In this document: positions 17,719 to 26,348 of the stretch, piece after piece
Numbering within the stretch: the stretch's first letter is position 1
How the letters are laid out: each line of letters opens with the position of its first letter
NCBI GenBank assembly: GCA_903838355.1
Contig: CAILYC010000040.1
Coordinates: 98,086-162,085 of the forward strand
Direction of reading: 5' to 3'
Length of the DNA: 64,000 nucleotides
Source of the DNA: an uncultured Burkholderiales bacterium
GTDB lineage: Bacteria > Pseudomonadota > Gammaproteobacteria > Burkholderiales > Burkholderiaceae_C
Notes under the pieces: generated by a model
Told to the model about the DNA's origin: nothing
The model's input: only the letters and a program-made list of their open reading frames with translations
The model's database searches: none
Position numbers and translations under genes: made by a program

Positions 17719-19221
17719 ATGATGGCTCCAAAGAAGAATGCCAGGTTTACCGCGTGGACTTGGGACTGCTTGTGCCTGGCCACCGTGCTGGTGTTCAGCG
17801 CATGCGCCGAGCGCGGTATCGACACGCCAGCCTTGGCCAAACTCGACACGAGTGATTGGTCGAGCCCCAAAAGCGCTCTTCAAGATCGACTCCAATCGGT
17901 CTTGTCTGCCAAGGCGCCAACCCAAACCGACCAACTTCACAGCGCCAACTGGTGGGAGCTTCTGGGCAACCCCGAGCTATCGGCCTTGGTGAGCAAAGCG
18001 TTGGCACAAAATCCCAGTTTGAGCTTGGCCAAAACTCGCATTGAAAAAGCCCAATCTTTGGCAGGTCTCAGTCGATCAGCCACCCTGGTTCAGGTCGACG
18101 TGGGGCTTGAAGTCTCACGTCAACTTTATTCCCAAAACGGCATCTTTCCGCCCCCCATTGCTGGGAGCATGGTCAACATGGGCAGCTTGCAAACGAACGT
18201 GAACTGGAACCCTGACTTGATGGGTGCGCGTGCAGCGCAGCTGCGCGCGGCCATTGGTGAGGTCAAAGCCCAAGAAGCCCAAAGCCACTATGCCCAACTG
18301 CAAATGGCCACCCAAGTCACGCTCACCTTCATCAATTTGGCCTCTTGGGTGGACCAGGCGGACTTGGCACGCCAACAACGCCAGTTGCAAGCCGACACAG
18401 TGGCGCTGCTGGAAGAGCGCGTGGCGCATGGGCTTGACAACCGCATCGAGCTCACTCAAGCTCAGTCTGACCTCAAAGACCGTGACACCTTGCTCAGTTA
18501 CATTCAAGCGCAAGTGCTCACGACCCAACACCAACTCGCGGTGTTGACTGTACAAGATCCCTTGAGCCTTGAGCCTCTGACTCCCCACTTGGCCAACCTC
18601 AAAACGCCCCAGTGGCCAGCACCCTTGGGGCTGAATTTGCTCACACAACGGGCCGATCTGAGGGCCGCGCAGTGGCGCGTTCAAGCCGCCTTGGGCCAAG
18701 TCGAGTCGGCCAAGCTGAATTTTTACCCCAACGTCAATCTGGGCCTTTTTGCAGGTTACAACTCCATCGAGTTGAATCAATTGCTGCGCGGCCAAAGCCT
18801 TCAATATGGCTTGTTGCCCAGCGTGAGTCTGCCCATCTTGGATGGGGGCCGACTGCGCGCTCAGCTCTTTGGCAGGGAGAGCGAACGCGATGGCGCCATT
18901 GCGCAGTACAACGAGACCTTGCTTGAGGCCGTGAAAGAGTGTGCCAACGCCTTGAGTGAACTTCAAAGCATTGAGCCTCAATTGAAGCAAACCACCGAAT
19001 CGTTGGCCCTGGCTCGAAAAGCGCAAGCTCTGTCGCTACAGCGGCGTGAACAAGGGCTGACCAATTTGCAACCCGTGCTGGGAGCCAAGCGCGCGAGCTT
19101 GAACAAAGCGCAAGGTTGGGTCACTTTGCAAGCCAAAGCACTGAGCGCTCACGTCACCCTCATCAACGCCTTGGGTGGAGGCTACAGCGACCCCTCCGCC
19201 TTGGCCTTGCTAAGCCATTGA
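17719..19221 (+). CDS. Outer-membrane efflux lipoprotein, NodT/OprM family
   Basis: 500 residues. The lipoprotein signal (positively charged MMAPKKNARF, hydrophobic segment, lipobox VFSAC) is followed by the duplicated OEP domain: first repeat about 80-290 (NPSLSLAKTRIEKAQSLAGL, VTLTFINLAS), second about 300-490 (RADLRAAQWRVQAALGQVESAKLNFYPNVNL, LPILDGGRLRAQL). It forms the trimeric outer-membrane channel of a tripartite pump with EmrA and EmrB. Start at 17719 chosen for a normal-length signal peptide and AGGG upstream; ATG 17665, just after the marR stop, is the alternative. Confidence 0.9.
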   Translation: MMAPKKNARFTAWTWDCLCLATVLVFSACAERGIDTPALAKLDTSDWSSPKSALQDRLQSVLSAKAPTQTDQLHSANWWELLGNPELSALVSKALAQNPSLSLAKTRIEKAQSLAGLSRSATLVQVDVGLEVSRQLYSQNGIFPPPIAGSMVNMGSLQTNVNWNPDLMGARAAQLRAAIGEVKAQEAQSHYAQLQMATQVTLTFINLASWVDQADLARQQRQLQADTVALLEERVAHGLDNRIELTQAQSDLKDRDTLLSYIQAQVLTTQHQLAVLTVQDPLSLEPLTPHLANLKTPQWPAPLGLNLLTQRADLRAAQWRVQAALGQVESAKLNFYPNVNLGLFAGYNSIELNQLLRGQSLQYGLLPSVSLPILDGGRLRAQLFGRESERDGAIAQYNETLLEAVKECANALSELQSIEPQLKQTTESLALARKAQALSLQRREQGLTNLQPVLGAKRASLNKAQGWVTLQAKALSAHVTLINALGGGYSDPSALALLSH

Positions 19222-19312
19222 GCCGTTGACACCTTGAAACCTTGACTGCCTTAAAGAGCCACGGCATCGATTTTCACCCTTTTGATTGATTTTTTTAAAA
19301 ACACCTCTGACC

Positions 19313-20503
19313 ATGAACGACACCCACAACGAAACCTCCGCCAACAACCGCCGTTTAGGCCTCACCGTGTTGGCCTCTGCCGTCCTCGTCCTCGCTTTGG
19401 GCTACGGCGCATGGCACTGGTTCACGGGCCGCCACCAAGAGAACACCGACAACGCCTATGTGTCAGGCAATGTGGTTCAAATCACGCCCCAAATCACAGG
19501 ATCAGTGACCTCCATACTGGCCGACGAGGCCGACATGGTCAAGGCCGGACAAGTGCTCTTCAAGATGGACCCCATGGACGCCAAGCTCGCCTTGGAGCAA
19601 GCCCAAGAGCAGCTCGGTCAAGCGGTGCGCGAGGTCAAAACCATGTTTGACAACAACCAGACCTTGTCGCAACAAATCAAGGTCCGACAAGCCGATGTGG
19701 CCAAGGCGCAAAACGAACTCAGCAAAGCCCAAGGCGACCTCGAGCGTCGCAGCCCCATGAGCCAAAGCGGCAGCGTGGGCCTAGAGGAAATTGCACACGC
19801 GAGCGAGCAAGCCCTGATGGCCAAGCACAATGTCGATCAAACCTTGGCCGCCTTGGAAGTGGCCAAAGACCAATTGACCGCGAGCTTGACGCAAACCAAG
19901 GGCACCACGGTGGCCCAACACCCCAGCGTCAAGCGCGCTGCCAGCAAAGTACGCGAGGCCTATTTGGCCATGCACCGCACTGACATTTTGTCGCCCATCG
20001 ATGCCCATGTGGCCAAGCGATTTGTTCAACTCGGCCAGCGCGTGGCCGCCGGCTCGGCCTTGATGACCCTCGTGAGTTTGGATCAACTGTGGGTGGACGC
20101 CAATTTCAAAGAAGCCCAACTAAAAAATATCCGTTTGGGCCAAAACGTCACCTTGGACTCTGACCTTTACGGCTCTCAAGTGACCTACCACGGCAAAGTG
20201 GCCGCATTGGGCTCGGGCACCGGCGGGGCTTTTGCACTGCTGCCCGCACAAAATGCCACCGGCAACTGGATCAAGGTGGTGCAGCGCGTACCGGTGCGCA
20301 TCTCGCTTGACCCCCAAGAACTCAAAGTGAACCCGCTCAGATTGGGTCTGTCCATGGAGGTGAGTGTCGACACCAGCGACCAAACCGGCGCACTGCTCAC
20401 CACCCAACCTCGCGCCCAGGCACTCTCCTCAACCAAGGCCTATGAGACCGATGAGGCCCAGGCCCAGGCTGTCGTACAACGCATCATCCATGACAATTTA
20501 TAA
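19313..20503 (+). CDS. emrA: HlyD/EmrA family membrane fusion protein
   Basis: 396 residues. One N-terminal membrane helix (about 14-34, LGLTVLASAVLVLALGYGAW) is followed by the biotinyl-lipoyl half motif NTDNAYVSGNVVQITPQITGSV, a long coiled-coil hairpin (about 85-195), the second lipoyl half (TDILSPIDAHVAKRFVQLGQRV) and the beta-barrel LWVDANFKEAQLKNIRLGQNV. This is the EmrA subgroup that pairs with DHA2 carriers. The ATG at 19313 is used; an in-frame TTG at 19286 gives no family sequence. Middle gene of the efflux operon. Confidence 0.93.
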   Translation: MNDTHNETSANNRRLGLTVLASAVLVLALGYGAWHWFTGRHQENTDNAYVSGNVVQITPQITGSVTSILADEADMVKAGQVLFKMDPMDAKLALEQAQEQLGQAVREVKTMFDNNQTLSQQIKVRQADVAKAQNELSKAQGDLERRSPMSQSGSVGLEEIAHASEQALMAKHNVDQTLAALEVAKDQLTASLTQTKGTTVAQHPSVKRAASKVREAYLAMHRTDILSPIDAHVAKRFVQLGQRVAAGSALMTLVSLDQLWVDANFKEAQLKNIRLGQNVTLDSDLYGSQVTYHGKVAALGSGTGGAFALLPAQNATGNWIKVVQRVPVRISLDPQELKVNPLRLGLSMEVSVDTSDQTGALLTTQPRAQALSSTKAYETDEAQAQAVVQRIIHDNL

Positions 20504-20569
20504 GACCCGTCTGACACACCACTCGGTCCAATCACCACATCGGGTCGTGGATCCACAAAGATTTTTTTC

Positions 20570-22213
20570 ATGAGTGACACTTTGACATCCAATGGGCCCA
20601 ATGGGCCTAAGCCTGCAGCCTACACCCCCCCCGAGCCCTTGACGGGCTTGGCTTTGGTACTGGGCACCTTGTGCCTATCCTTGGCCACCTTCATGAATGT
20701 GCTCGACTCCTCGATTGCCAACGTCTCCATTCCTGGGATTTCAGGCGACCTGGGTGTGAGCCCGAGTCAGGGAACCTGGGTGATCACGAGTTTTGGGGTG
20801 GCCAATGCCATCTCGGTTCCACTCACCGGCTGGCTCACGCAACGCTTTGGCGCTGTGAGTCTGTTCACCTGGAGCATTGTGCTTTTTGTGTTGGCCAGCA
20901 TCTTGTGCGGTTTGGCCCCCTCCATTGAGTGGCTGGTGGCGTTTCGCGTCTTGCAAGGCTTGGTGGCGGGCCCCATGATTCCCCTGTCACAAACCCTGCT
21001 GATGTCGAGCTACCCCAAATCGCGCGCGGGCACGGCCCTGGCACTTTGGGGCATGACCACCTTGGTGGCGCCCGTGGTGGGCCCCCTTTTGGGTGGCTGG
21101 ATCACGGACAACATTTCCTGGCCTTGGATTTTTTACATTAACGCCCCAGTGGGGGTGGTCGCAGCCATGCTCACTTGGGTGATCTACAAAAAACGCGAAA
21201 CCCCCATCCGAAAACTCCCGATTGACTCGGTAGGTCTCGCCCTCTTGGTCGTGTGGGTGGGCAGTTTGCAATTAATGCTTGACAAAGGCAAAGAGCTCGA
21301 TTGGTTTGCCTCGAACACCATCGTGATCTTGGCCGTGGTGGCCGCCATCAGCTTTGCGGTCTTTTTGGTCTGGGAGTTCACCGACGCCCACCCGGTGGTG
21401 GACCTGCGGCTTTTTTTGGGCAAGAACTTCTTTTTTGGTTGCCTCTCCCTTTCCTTGGCCTATGGCATCTTTTTTGGCAACAACGTGATCTTGCCCTTGT
21501 GGCTGCAGCAGTGGATGGGCTACACCGCGACCTCGGCGGGCATTGCACTCGCACCTGTGGGAGCCTTGGCCATCCTATTGACACCCATCGTGGGCAAGAA
21601 GCTCAACGTCTGGGACCCCAGACTCATGGCCACCGGGGCCTTCATGACCTTTGCGGTGGTTCTGTGGATGCGCGCCTCATTCACCACACAGACGGATCTG
21701 GGTTTTATCTTGATTCCGACGATTTTGCAAGGTGCGGCGCTGGCCTTTTTCTTCATCCCCTTGACCACGGTGTCGCTTGCCGGTCTGGGCCCAGAGCGCA
21801 TCCCTGCCGCTGCAGGCTTGTCGAACTTTGTGCGCATCACGGCTGGCGCCATGGGCACCTCAATTGCCACCACGGTGTGGGACCAACGCGCCTCTTTGCA
21901 CCACGCCCATTTCACCGAGCCTTTGGTCCAAGACCAAGGGGCTTTTGGCGCCTTCGTGGCAGCAATGAACCAAGCCGGACTGAGCACCGAGCAAGCTTGG
22001 ATTCAAGTCAACCGCATGATCGACCAGCAAGCCTTCACCCGCGCAGCCGATGATATCTTTTACGCCTCGGGCTGGTTCTTTGTCATTTTGATTGCCATCA
22101 TTTGGATCCCTGACCGTCCAGCCAAGTTCAAACACTCAGGGCCATCGAGCAAATCTGGCCCGAATGCAAGCGTCAACCCGGGCAGCAGCGCCGCCGCAAG
22201 TGCAGCGCATTGA
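20570..22213 (+). CDS. emrB: DHA2 family (EmrB) multidrug MFS transporter
   Basis: 547 residues with 14 predicted membrane helices, as in the DHA2 (EmrB/QacA) family. Motifs: LDSSIANVSIPGISGDLGVSPSQGTWVITSF (motif D1/first loop), GWLTQRFGAVSLF (motif A-like) and RVLQGLVAGPMIPLSQTLL (motif B), and RAGTALALWGMTTLVAPVVGPLLGGWI (motif C). Drug:H+ antiporter of the inner membrane, expected to work with the EmrA protein and the outer-membrane lipoprotein encoded just upstream. The C-terminal 35 residues are Ser/Ala-rich. Gene order marR-OMF-emrA-emrB supports one operon. Confidence 0.94.
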   Translation: MSDTLTSNGPNGPKPAAYTPPEPLTGLALVLGTLCLSLATFMNVLDSSIANVSIPGISGDLGVSPSQGTWVITSFGVANAISVPLTGWLTQRFGAVSLFTWSIVLFVLASILCGLAPSIEWLVAFRVLQGLVAGPMIPLSQTLLMSSYPKSRAGTALALWGMTTLVAPVVGPLLGGWITDNISWPWIFYINAPVGVVAAMLTWVIYKKRETPIRKLPIDSVGLALLVVWVGSLQLMLDKGKELDWFASNTIVILAVVAAISFAVFLVWEFTDAHPVVDLRLFLGKNFFFGCLSLSLAYGIFFGNNVILPLWLQQWMGYTATSAGIALAPVGALAILLTPIVGKKLNVWDPRLMATGAFMTFAVVLWMRASFTTQTDLGFILIPTILQGAALAFFFIPLTTVSLAGLGPERIPAAAGLSNFVRITAGAMGTSIATTVWDQRASLHHAHFTEPLVQDQGAFGAFVAAMNQAGLSTEQAWIQVNRMIDQQAFTRAADDIFYASGWFFVILIAIIWIPDRPAKFKHSGPSSKSGPNASVNPGSSAAASAAH

Positions 22214-22231
22214 GGCACCAAAGACCGCTGC

Positions 22232-22265
22232 AAAAAAAACCCTTAGCGTCGCCCCTTGGCGACGC
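22232..22265 (-). terminator. Rho-independent terminator of the peroxiredoxin gene
   Basis: On the minus strand, GCGTCGCC-AAGG-GGCGACGC forms a perfect 8-bp stem with a 4-base loop (22246-22265), then TAAGGG and eight T (22232-22239). It begins 9 bases after the peroxiredoxin stop codon and may also serve the convergent emrB transcript weakly. Confidence 0.8.
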
Positions 22266-22274
22266 CTCATTGCA

Positions 22275-22931
22275 TCACTTGGGTTGAGCCACAGTGCGCA
22301 AATAGGGCTTGATGGTTTTAAAGCCCTGAGGATACAGTTGCTTGGCTTCAACATCGCTCACCGATCCGGCGATGATCACATCTTGCCCTGGCACCCAGTT
22401 CACTGGCGTTGCCACCTTGTGGGCTGTGGTGAGCTGAATGGAGTCCAAGACGCGTATGATTTCATCGAAGTTTCTGCCCGTTGTCATGGGGTAGGTGAGC
22501 ATCAATTTGATTTTTTTGTCGGGGCCAATGATGAAGACCGACCTCACTGTCGCATTGGTGGCAGCGCTTCTCTCGGCACTTGGTGCATCGCTCTCGGGCA
22601 GCATGTTGTAGAGTTTGGCCACATGCAGATCGGTGTCACCGATCATCGGGTAGTTCACCCGGTGCCCCTGGGTTTCCTCAATGTCCTTGGCCCAGGCACT
22701 GTGGTTCTCCACGGGGTCAATGCTCAGACCGATGAGTTTGCAGTGGCGCTTGGTGAACTCGGGTTCAATTTTCGCCATGTAACCGAGCTCTGTCGTGCAG
22801 ACCGGCGTGAAGTCCTTGGGGTGCGAAAATAAGCATGCCCATTGGTCGCCAATCCAATCGTGAAAGTGTATCTCACCCGTGGTGGTCTTGGCAGTAAAGT
22901 CCGGTGCAATGGAATTGATTCTGAGGGTCAT
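22275..22931 (-). CDS. 1-Cys (Prx6-type) peroxiredoxin
   Basis: 218-residue peroxiredoxin. The peroxidatic Cys45 lies in HPKDFTPVCTTELG, with the Prx6 group features LSIDPVENHSAWAKDI and DAPSAERSAATNATVRSVFIIGPDKKIKL, and the C-terminal WVPGQDVIIAGSVSDVEA. It reduces H2O2 and organic peroxides in the cytosol. The start at 22931 has AAGGAG eight bases upstream. Single gene with its own terminator, convergent with emrB. Confidence 0.94.
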   Translation of the reverse strand: MTLRINSIAPDFTAKTTTGEIHFHDWIGDQWACLFSHPKDFTPVCTTELGYMAKIEPEFTKRHCKLIGLSIDPVENHSAWAKDIEETQGHRVNYPMIGDTDLHVAKLYNMLPESDAPSAERSAATNATVRSVFIIGPDKKIKLMLTYPMTTGRNFDEIIRVLDSIQLTTAHKVATPVNWVPGQDVIIAGSVSDVEAKQLYPQGFKTIKPYLRTVAQPK

Positions 22932-23066
22932 CGGTTTGTCTCCTTGGGGTTAAAAATTGGCAATAGCGCTGTTCATTGTAGGACGTGACAAGAACTTTCG
23001 CGACGGATACTTTCAAGATCCTTCCAGGTCAACAGACCTGCAAAGGCCAGGGGCTCTCAGTTGACC

Positions 23067-23975
23067 TCAAGCCTCGACCTTGGCGCTGATGGGGGGCTTT
23101 GGCAAATACGCCACACCAGGCTCGACTTCAAAAACGAAATCCAAGCTCCACCAATCGTTGCCGCTCAGACCACTGGGGTCCGTCTCTCCTTGGTGCAAGA
23201 CATATTGGCCAATCAAGGCCTGGGTGACCCCAAATTGAACATCGGTCTCTAGATACGGGTCGTCATTGGAGTAGACCTGCGAGAACTGGGTTTTAAATCC
23301 CTCTTTAAAGATCAAGAAATGCAAATGTGCAGGGCGCATATTGTGCCGACCCAATTTGGTGAGCACCTCGCCCACCAAGCCATTGATGGGAATGGGGTAG
23401 CCCGCGGGCTTGATGGATTTGAAAGCCAGGTGGCCGTCTTGGTCGGTCTCAAAGCGCCCGCGCAAATTCATCTCGGCTTGGGAGGCATCTTGGTTTTCGT
23501 AAAAGCCCTTGCTCGAGGAATGCCAGACATCGACCAAGGCGTGAGACACCGGTTGGCCTTGGAGGTCCTTGACCCATGCGTTCACATACAAGGTCTCCCC
23601 GGGTGTGGGTGACCTGACAATCGACTCACCACTTGGAGTGAAGGGTGAGTCTTGCCGCCAAAATGGTCCCATCAAATTCGCCGTGGTCGCTCGCTTGCCG
23701 CCTTCTCCGTTGTTGCTCAAACACACCAAGGCTGAAACCCCAAGCGAGCCTGCCATCAAGGTCACCTCATTGTGTGAAGCACTGCTTTGCTGCCCGAGCT
23801 TGGCGATGAGTCCACAGGCTTGGTGAAACTCGGCTTCGGTGAGCCCCACATCGCTCACAAATGCATGCAAATGTTTGACCAATCCCACCATGATCTGACG
23901 GGTTCGGGGATCCTCGGTCTTGGCCATTTGCTCCAAAACATAGCGGGTGAGTTCTTCTGGTTTATTCAAAAACAT
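23067..23975 (-). CDS. Intradiol ring-cleavage dioxygenase (hydroxyquinol/catechol 1,2-dioxygenase type)
   Basis: 302 residues. The N-terminal helical dimerisation domain (about 1-100) carries TEAEFHQACGLIAKLGQ; the catalytic beta-sandwich has the Fe(III) ligands as Tyr in SKGFYENQ, Tyr in KPAGYPIP, and two His in RPAHLHFLI. Fe(III) enzyme that splits catechol or hydroxyquinol between the hydroxyls to a muconate. The N-terminal domain and length fit the catechol/hydroxyquinol 1,2-dioxygenases rather than the protocatechuate 3,4-dioxygenase subunits; the exact substrate cannot be fixed by reading. Start 23975 follows AGGGA; an earlier in-frame ATG at 24068 adds a non-family leader. Divergent from the amidohydrolase gene with a CCTAGG palindrome between. 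Confidence 0.88.
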   Translation of the reverse strand: MFLNKPEELTRYVLEQMAKTEDPRTRQIMVGLVKHLHAFVSDVGLTEAEFHQACGLIAKLGQQSSASHNEVTLMAGSLGVSALVCLSNNGEGGKRATTANLMGPFWRQDSPFTPSGESIVRSPTPGETLYVNAWVKDLQGQPVSHALVDVWHSSSKGFYENQDASQAEMNLRGRFETDQDGHLAFKSIKPAGYPIPINGLVGEVLTKLGRHNMRPAHLHFLIFKEGFKTQFSQVYSNDDPYLETDVQFGVTQALIGQYVLHQGETDPSGLSGNDWWSLDFVFEVEPGVAYLPKPPISAKVEA

Positions 23976-24070
23976 GTTGGAGTCCCTGGTTCTAAGTAAA
24001 AAATAAAGTGCGCCAAGCCTAAACTCCCCACGGCGACCATCCCACGAGGCGCTCATTAGGGTTACCAAGG

Positions 24071-24086
24071 GTTTAACCTAGGTTGA
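24071..24086. promoter_or_regulatory. CCTAGG palindrome between dioxygenase and amidohydrolase genes
   Basis: GTTTAACCTAGGTTGA contains the perfect 10-base palindrome AACCTAGGTT (24075-24084), in the 285-base divergent promoter region of the intradiol dioxygenase and the amidohydrolase. Candidate shared operator, inferred from symmetry and recurrence. Confidence 0.4.
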
Positions 24087-24260
24087 ATCTGTGCGATGAT
24101 TTTACGTTGGGGCTTGAGTCTTTGATCGGCCAGCGCCAACGCCAAGGGAAAATCCTGATGAAGGACCCCGTTGAGAAACAGACTCGCACCTCATCATCAC
24201 TCTTTTCCCACCCCATTTTTGCCCACCCTTTTTATTGGCCTTGCCTTGAAAGTTTGAATT

Positions 24261-25292
24261 TTGAATACCCCAAAAATTGACATCTACAACCACGTCATGC
24301 CACCGAGTTATGTTGAGCTTGTCAAAAAACACGGCCGCGACCCGGGAATGATCAAACGCATGAGCAACTTGCGCATGCTCTGGGACATGCCCGCGCGGGT
24401 GGAAATGCTCAAACAGTTTCCCGATGTTCAACAAATCATCTCTTTGGCGGTGCCTTCGCCCGAGATGATGGGCTCGCCCGATGAGTCCCCCGCCTATGCC
24501 CGCGTGGCCAATGAAGGGATGGCGGCGATTTGCCGTGAGTGGCCCCAGCAGTTCCCCACCTTTGTTGCCTCCTTGCCCATGAACAACCCCCAAGCGGCCC
24601 TCATTGAGATGGACCATGCCATTGAGGTGCTGGGTGCCAAGGGCATTCAAGTGCTCTCGCATGCCAGTGGCAAGGCGCTCGATCATCCTGAGATTTTTCC
24701 CATCTTTGAGCGCATCACCAACCACCACCACCTGCCCGTTTGGATGCACCCCACGCGCCCAGGCAACAAGCCCGATTACGACAGCGAAGACCGCTCAAAA
24801 TACGAAATTTGGCAAGTTTTGGGCTGGCCCTTTGAGACCAGTGTGGCCATGTCGCGCATGGTGTTCTCCGGACTCTTTGACCGCTTGCCCGAGCTCAAAC
24901 TGATCACCCACCACTGCGGCGGCATGCTGCCCTATTTCGAAGGCCGGGCCGAGACCTTGTGGGCGCAATTGGGCTCGAGAAGTGCCGATGGCAGCGAGGA
25001 CCAGGTCTTGGCGAATCTAAAAAAGAAACCCATGGAGTATTTCAAAATGTTCTATGGCGACACGGTCCTCGGGGGATCGTCTTCAGCTTTGCGCTGTGGA
25101 CTCGATTTTTTTGGCCCTGAGCACGTGGTCTTTGCCAGCGACTGTCCTTTTGATCCAGAGGAAGGTCCCATGTTCATTCGCGAAGGGATCCGCTCCATTG
25201 AGACACTCAACTTGGGGGCGGAAGATGCCAGAAGAGTTTATTTTGGCAACGCCTTCAAATTGCTGGGCTGGGATAAAGACGCCAAGGCCTGA
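24261..25292 (+). CDS. Amidohydrolase-2 / ACMSD-like family protein, probable decarboxylase, non-ATG start
   Basis: 343 residues in the amidohydrolase-related (aminocarboxymuconate-semialdehyde decarboxylase-like) TIM-barrel family. Metal-binding candidates are IDIYNHV at the N-terminus, His in LPVWMHPTRP, LKLITHHCGGMLPYFEGR and the Asp of VVFASDCPFDPE. Relatives decarboxylate aromatic acids (gamma-resorcylate, 5-carboxyvanillate) or hydrolyse ring-fission products; beside an intradiol dioxygenase, decarboxylation of a dihydroxybenzoate to its substrate is plausible. An in-frame stop at 24255-24257 leaves TTG 24261 (or ATT 24258) as the only starts that keep the IDIYNH metal motif; the first ATG comes after it. 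Followed 69 bases later by a Bug receptor. Confidence 0.85.
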   Translation: MNTPKIDIYNHVMPPSYVELVKKHGRDPGMIKRMSNLRMLWDMPARVEMLKQFPDVQQIISLAVPSPEMMGSPDESPAYARVANEGMAAICREWPQQFPTFVASLPMNNPQAALIEMDHAIEVLGAKGIQVLSHASGKALDHPEIFPIFERITNHHHLPVWMHPTRPGNKPDYDSEDRSKYEIWQVLGWPFETSVAMSRMVFSGLFDRLPELKLITHHCGGMLPYFEGRAETLWAQLGSRSADGSEDQVLANLKKKPMEYFKMFYGDTVLGGSSSALRCGLDFFGPEHVVFASDCPFDPEEGPMFIREGIRSIETLNLGAEDARRVYFGNAFKLLGWDKDAKA

Positions 25293-25361
25293 GCTGGCAT
25301 TCACCTCATCACTCAAGCTCACCGTTTCACCCCAACTCCAAGACAAAGATTGATCCACACA

Positions 25362-26348
25362 ATGAAGATGTTCACACCCCATTTTTTTGCACGAGCACTC
25401 TTGGGTGCAAGCCTTTTGAGCAGCTGTTTTGTCCAAACCGCCTGGGCCGTTTATCCTGAACGGGTGGTCTCCCTGATCGTGCCCTTCACCGCTGGCTCGG
25501 GCAGTGACATCTTGGCACGCATCATCAGTCCTAGACTGTCTGAGCGCTGGCATCAATCGGTGATTGTGGACAACCGCGCCGGAGCCAGTGGCAACATTGG
25601 CGCAGACTACGTCTCCAAGGCAGCCCCCGATGGATTGAATTTGCTCATGGCCATCAACACCATCACCATGGCGCCCAATTTGTACAAAAAGCCTGGCTTT
25701 GACCCAGTCACTGATTTCTCGCCGGTGATGAAATTGACCGTGGCCAACTTTGCCATCGTCACCAATCCCGTGCTGCCTCCCAATGACTTGAAAAGCCTCA
25801 TCCAGTTTCTCAAAGCCCACCCCAATCAGTACAACTTCGGCTCCCCGGGCAACGGCACCCCGCATCACTTGGCGATGGAACTCATGAAGATGCAGTTGGG
25901 GCTTGAGCTGCTGCACGTGCCTTACAAAGGGCTCAGCGGTGCCACCACCGATTTGCTTGGCGGTCAAGTTCAGTTGATGTTTGCAAGCGTTCACTCCATG
26001 CTACCAAACGTCAAAGCGGGCAAGCTCAAAATGATTGCAGTCACCGGTGCCACCCGTTGGCCCCTCTTGCCCAATGTGGGTACGTTCAGAGAACAAGGCG
26101 TGGACTTCATGGACGCCGTGGACGCTTGGTACGCCATGTTTGCACCGCCCAAAACGCCTGTAGAGATCATCAATAAATTGATCCTCGATTTGACGGCTGT
26201 CCTCAACACGCCCGAGATCAAAGAACAATTGAGCGCACAAGGTCTCACCGTTCAACTGAGCACACCCGAGCAGCTCGGCCAATTGGTGGCCAGCGACACC
26301 GCACGTTGGAAAAAAACCATTGCCGACGCCCACATCACAGCCGATTGA
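25362..26348 (+). CDS. Bug/TctC family periplasmic solute receptor
   Basis: 328 residues. Signal peptide MKMFTPHFFARALLGASLLSS...TAWA, then the TctC domain: YPERVVSLIVPFTAGSGSDILAR, VDNRAGASGNIGADYVSKAAPDG, GSPGNGTPHHLAMELM, LLHVPYKGLSGATTDLLGGQVQLMF. Carboxylate receptor; no TctA/TctB membrane partners are nearby. It lies behind the amidohydrolase gene on the same strand, so it may bind the aromatic acid this enzyme uses. ATG 25362 preferred to in-frame TTG 25350. Confidence 0.92.
   Translation: MKMFTPHFFARALLGASLLSSCFVQTAWAVYPERVVSLIVPFTAGSGSDILARIISPRLSERWHQSVIVDNRAGASGNIGADYVSKAAPDGLNLLMAINTITMAPNLYKKPGFDPVTDFSPVMKLTVANFAIVTNPVLPPNDLKSLIQFLKAHPNQYNFGSPGNGTPHHLAMELMKMQLGLELLHVPYKGLSGATTDLLGGQVQLMFASVHSMLPNVKAGKLKMIAVTGATRWPLLPNVGTFREQGVDFMDAVDAWYAMFAPPKTPVEIINKLILDLTAVLNTPEIKEQLSAQGLTVQLSTPEQLGQLVASDTARWKKTIADAHITAD

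Noticed and set aside
18115..19026. 303-codon minus-strand frame opposite the efflux lipoprotein gene
   Set aside because: Shadow of a well-supported OEP-family gene; no signals of its own.
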